A stretch of 64,000 bases of DNA from Diaporthe sp. PMI_573 (taxonomy: Eukaryota > Ascomycota > Sordariomycetes > Diaporthales > Diaporthaceae), in the NCBI GenBank assembly GCA_021399435.1, contig JAJTUP010000081.1, forward strand, positions 1 through 64,000. The letters are read 5' to 3'. Shown here piece by piece: positions 63,734 through 64,000 of this stretch. The notes beneath the pieces were generated by a model. It saw nothing but the letters and a program-made list of their open reading frames with translations, had not been told where the DNA came from and ran no database searches. Within the stretch, counting starts at the first letter, position 1. Each line of letters begins with the position of its first letter. A program made the translations under genes and the position numbers.

Positions 63734-64000
63734 AGGTCAGAAGAATCAGAAACACCATCTGAAGCGAGGTCAACTATCGTGGTTGCGACGTCGTCGGCGA
63801 TGGGGCGAAGGGGTCGTGGTTGACGAAGGGGTGGCGGAATCAGGGGGGTGGCGGGATGTGGGCCGGGCACGTTATTTCTTTTCCCGACTGTGGCTATCTG
63901 AGCCACGACAATGTTGTACAGCGTCTGAACAGTGGATGCTCATCAAATCACATGCAACTTTGAGCACGGAATGTTCACCGGCTCATGTTATGTAAATACA

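Noticed and set aside
1..64000. CRISPR arrays, bacterial operons, rRNA or tRNA genes
   Set aside because: Spliced genes and fungal families show a eukaryotic genome. No regular repeat-spacer array and no RNA gene was found by eye.

Overview
The window looks like a repeat-rich, gene-poor stretch of a filamentous ascomycete genome (Pezizomycotina, perhaps a Sordariomycete). The grounds are short GT...AG introns of about 47-165 nt with CTRAY-like branch sites, Zn2Cys6, Myb and Yap-type bZIP regulators, a fungal sterol-glucosyltransferase-type gene, a secondary-metabolism-type methyltransferase, and many decayed class II transposons next to AT-rich tracts. Its layout suits an accessory, subtelomeric or otherwise fast-evolving compartment. 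I cannot name the species. All product calls rest on reading translations by eye; no database search was run.

Host-type genes that look intact: the 3' end of a family-1 glycosyltransferase (1-1247, +), a RING-like protein (2340-2897, +), a SAM methyltransferase (12168-13142, -), a three-repeat Myb factor (16123-17631, +), a 72-residue two-exon protein (21235-21569, +), two divergent paralogous seven-helix membrane proteins (33511-34527, - and 37423-38463, +), a PD-(D/E)XK-like protein (39604-40563, +), a protein with an array of SUMO-consensus motifs (50495-51787, +), a Zn-finger protein with an acidic tail (53935-54823, +) and a Yap-like bZIP factor (54973-56157, -). A Zn2Cys6 activator (46203-48989, +) is nearly complete but carries a frameshift and lacks the exon for the first half of its zinc cluster. 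Gene fragments include a short-chain dehydrogenase, an RSC7-like chromatin-remodelling subunit, a coiled-coil protein with three stops, and unidentified pieces at 28-32 kb.

Mobile DNA dominates the rest. There are at least five hAT derivatives: a chimeric relic at 5.2-6.3 kb; a 1.46-kb derivative keeping only the dimerisation domain (25817-27271); a relic at 32.5-33.2 kb; a 1.6-kb derivative lacking the dimerisation domain (41143-42743); and a complete element at 57152-61945 with 20-bp terminal inverted repeats, an 8-bp target duplication and an uninterrupted 784-codon transposase. Inside that last element, about 70 bp upstream of its transposase start, sits a 1.9-kb pogo-type element (59785-61676) with perfect 36-bp inverted repeats and a TA duplication; its transposase has one amber codon and one frameshift. 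Other pieces are a second pogo-type transposase fused to a hAT fragment (3.8-6.3 kb), a Tigger/pogo relic (7.5-8.6 kb), a Ty1/copia 3' end (about 8.95-10.2 kb), a Tc1/mariner relic abutting the broken dehydrogenase (20.0-20.8 kb), two MITE-like inverted repeats (14683-15323 and 24636-24794), and a dispersed repeat of about 0.8 kb present twice (36.06-36.86 and 62.89-63.73 kb).

The most interesting block is 50.5-54.8 kb. A D,D,E integrase-like gene (51981-53708, -) shares a 226-bp intergenic region with a divergent Zn-finger/acidic-tail gene, and converges on the SUMO-motif gene. Short CCGCAGCGG motifs lie outside both flanks and once in the shared promoter. This could be an undescribed multi-gene mobile element, but no clean termini were found.
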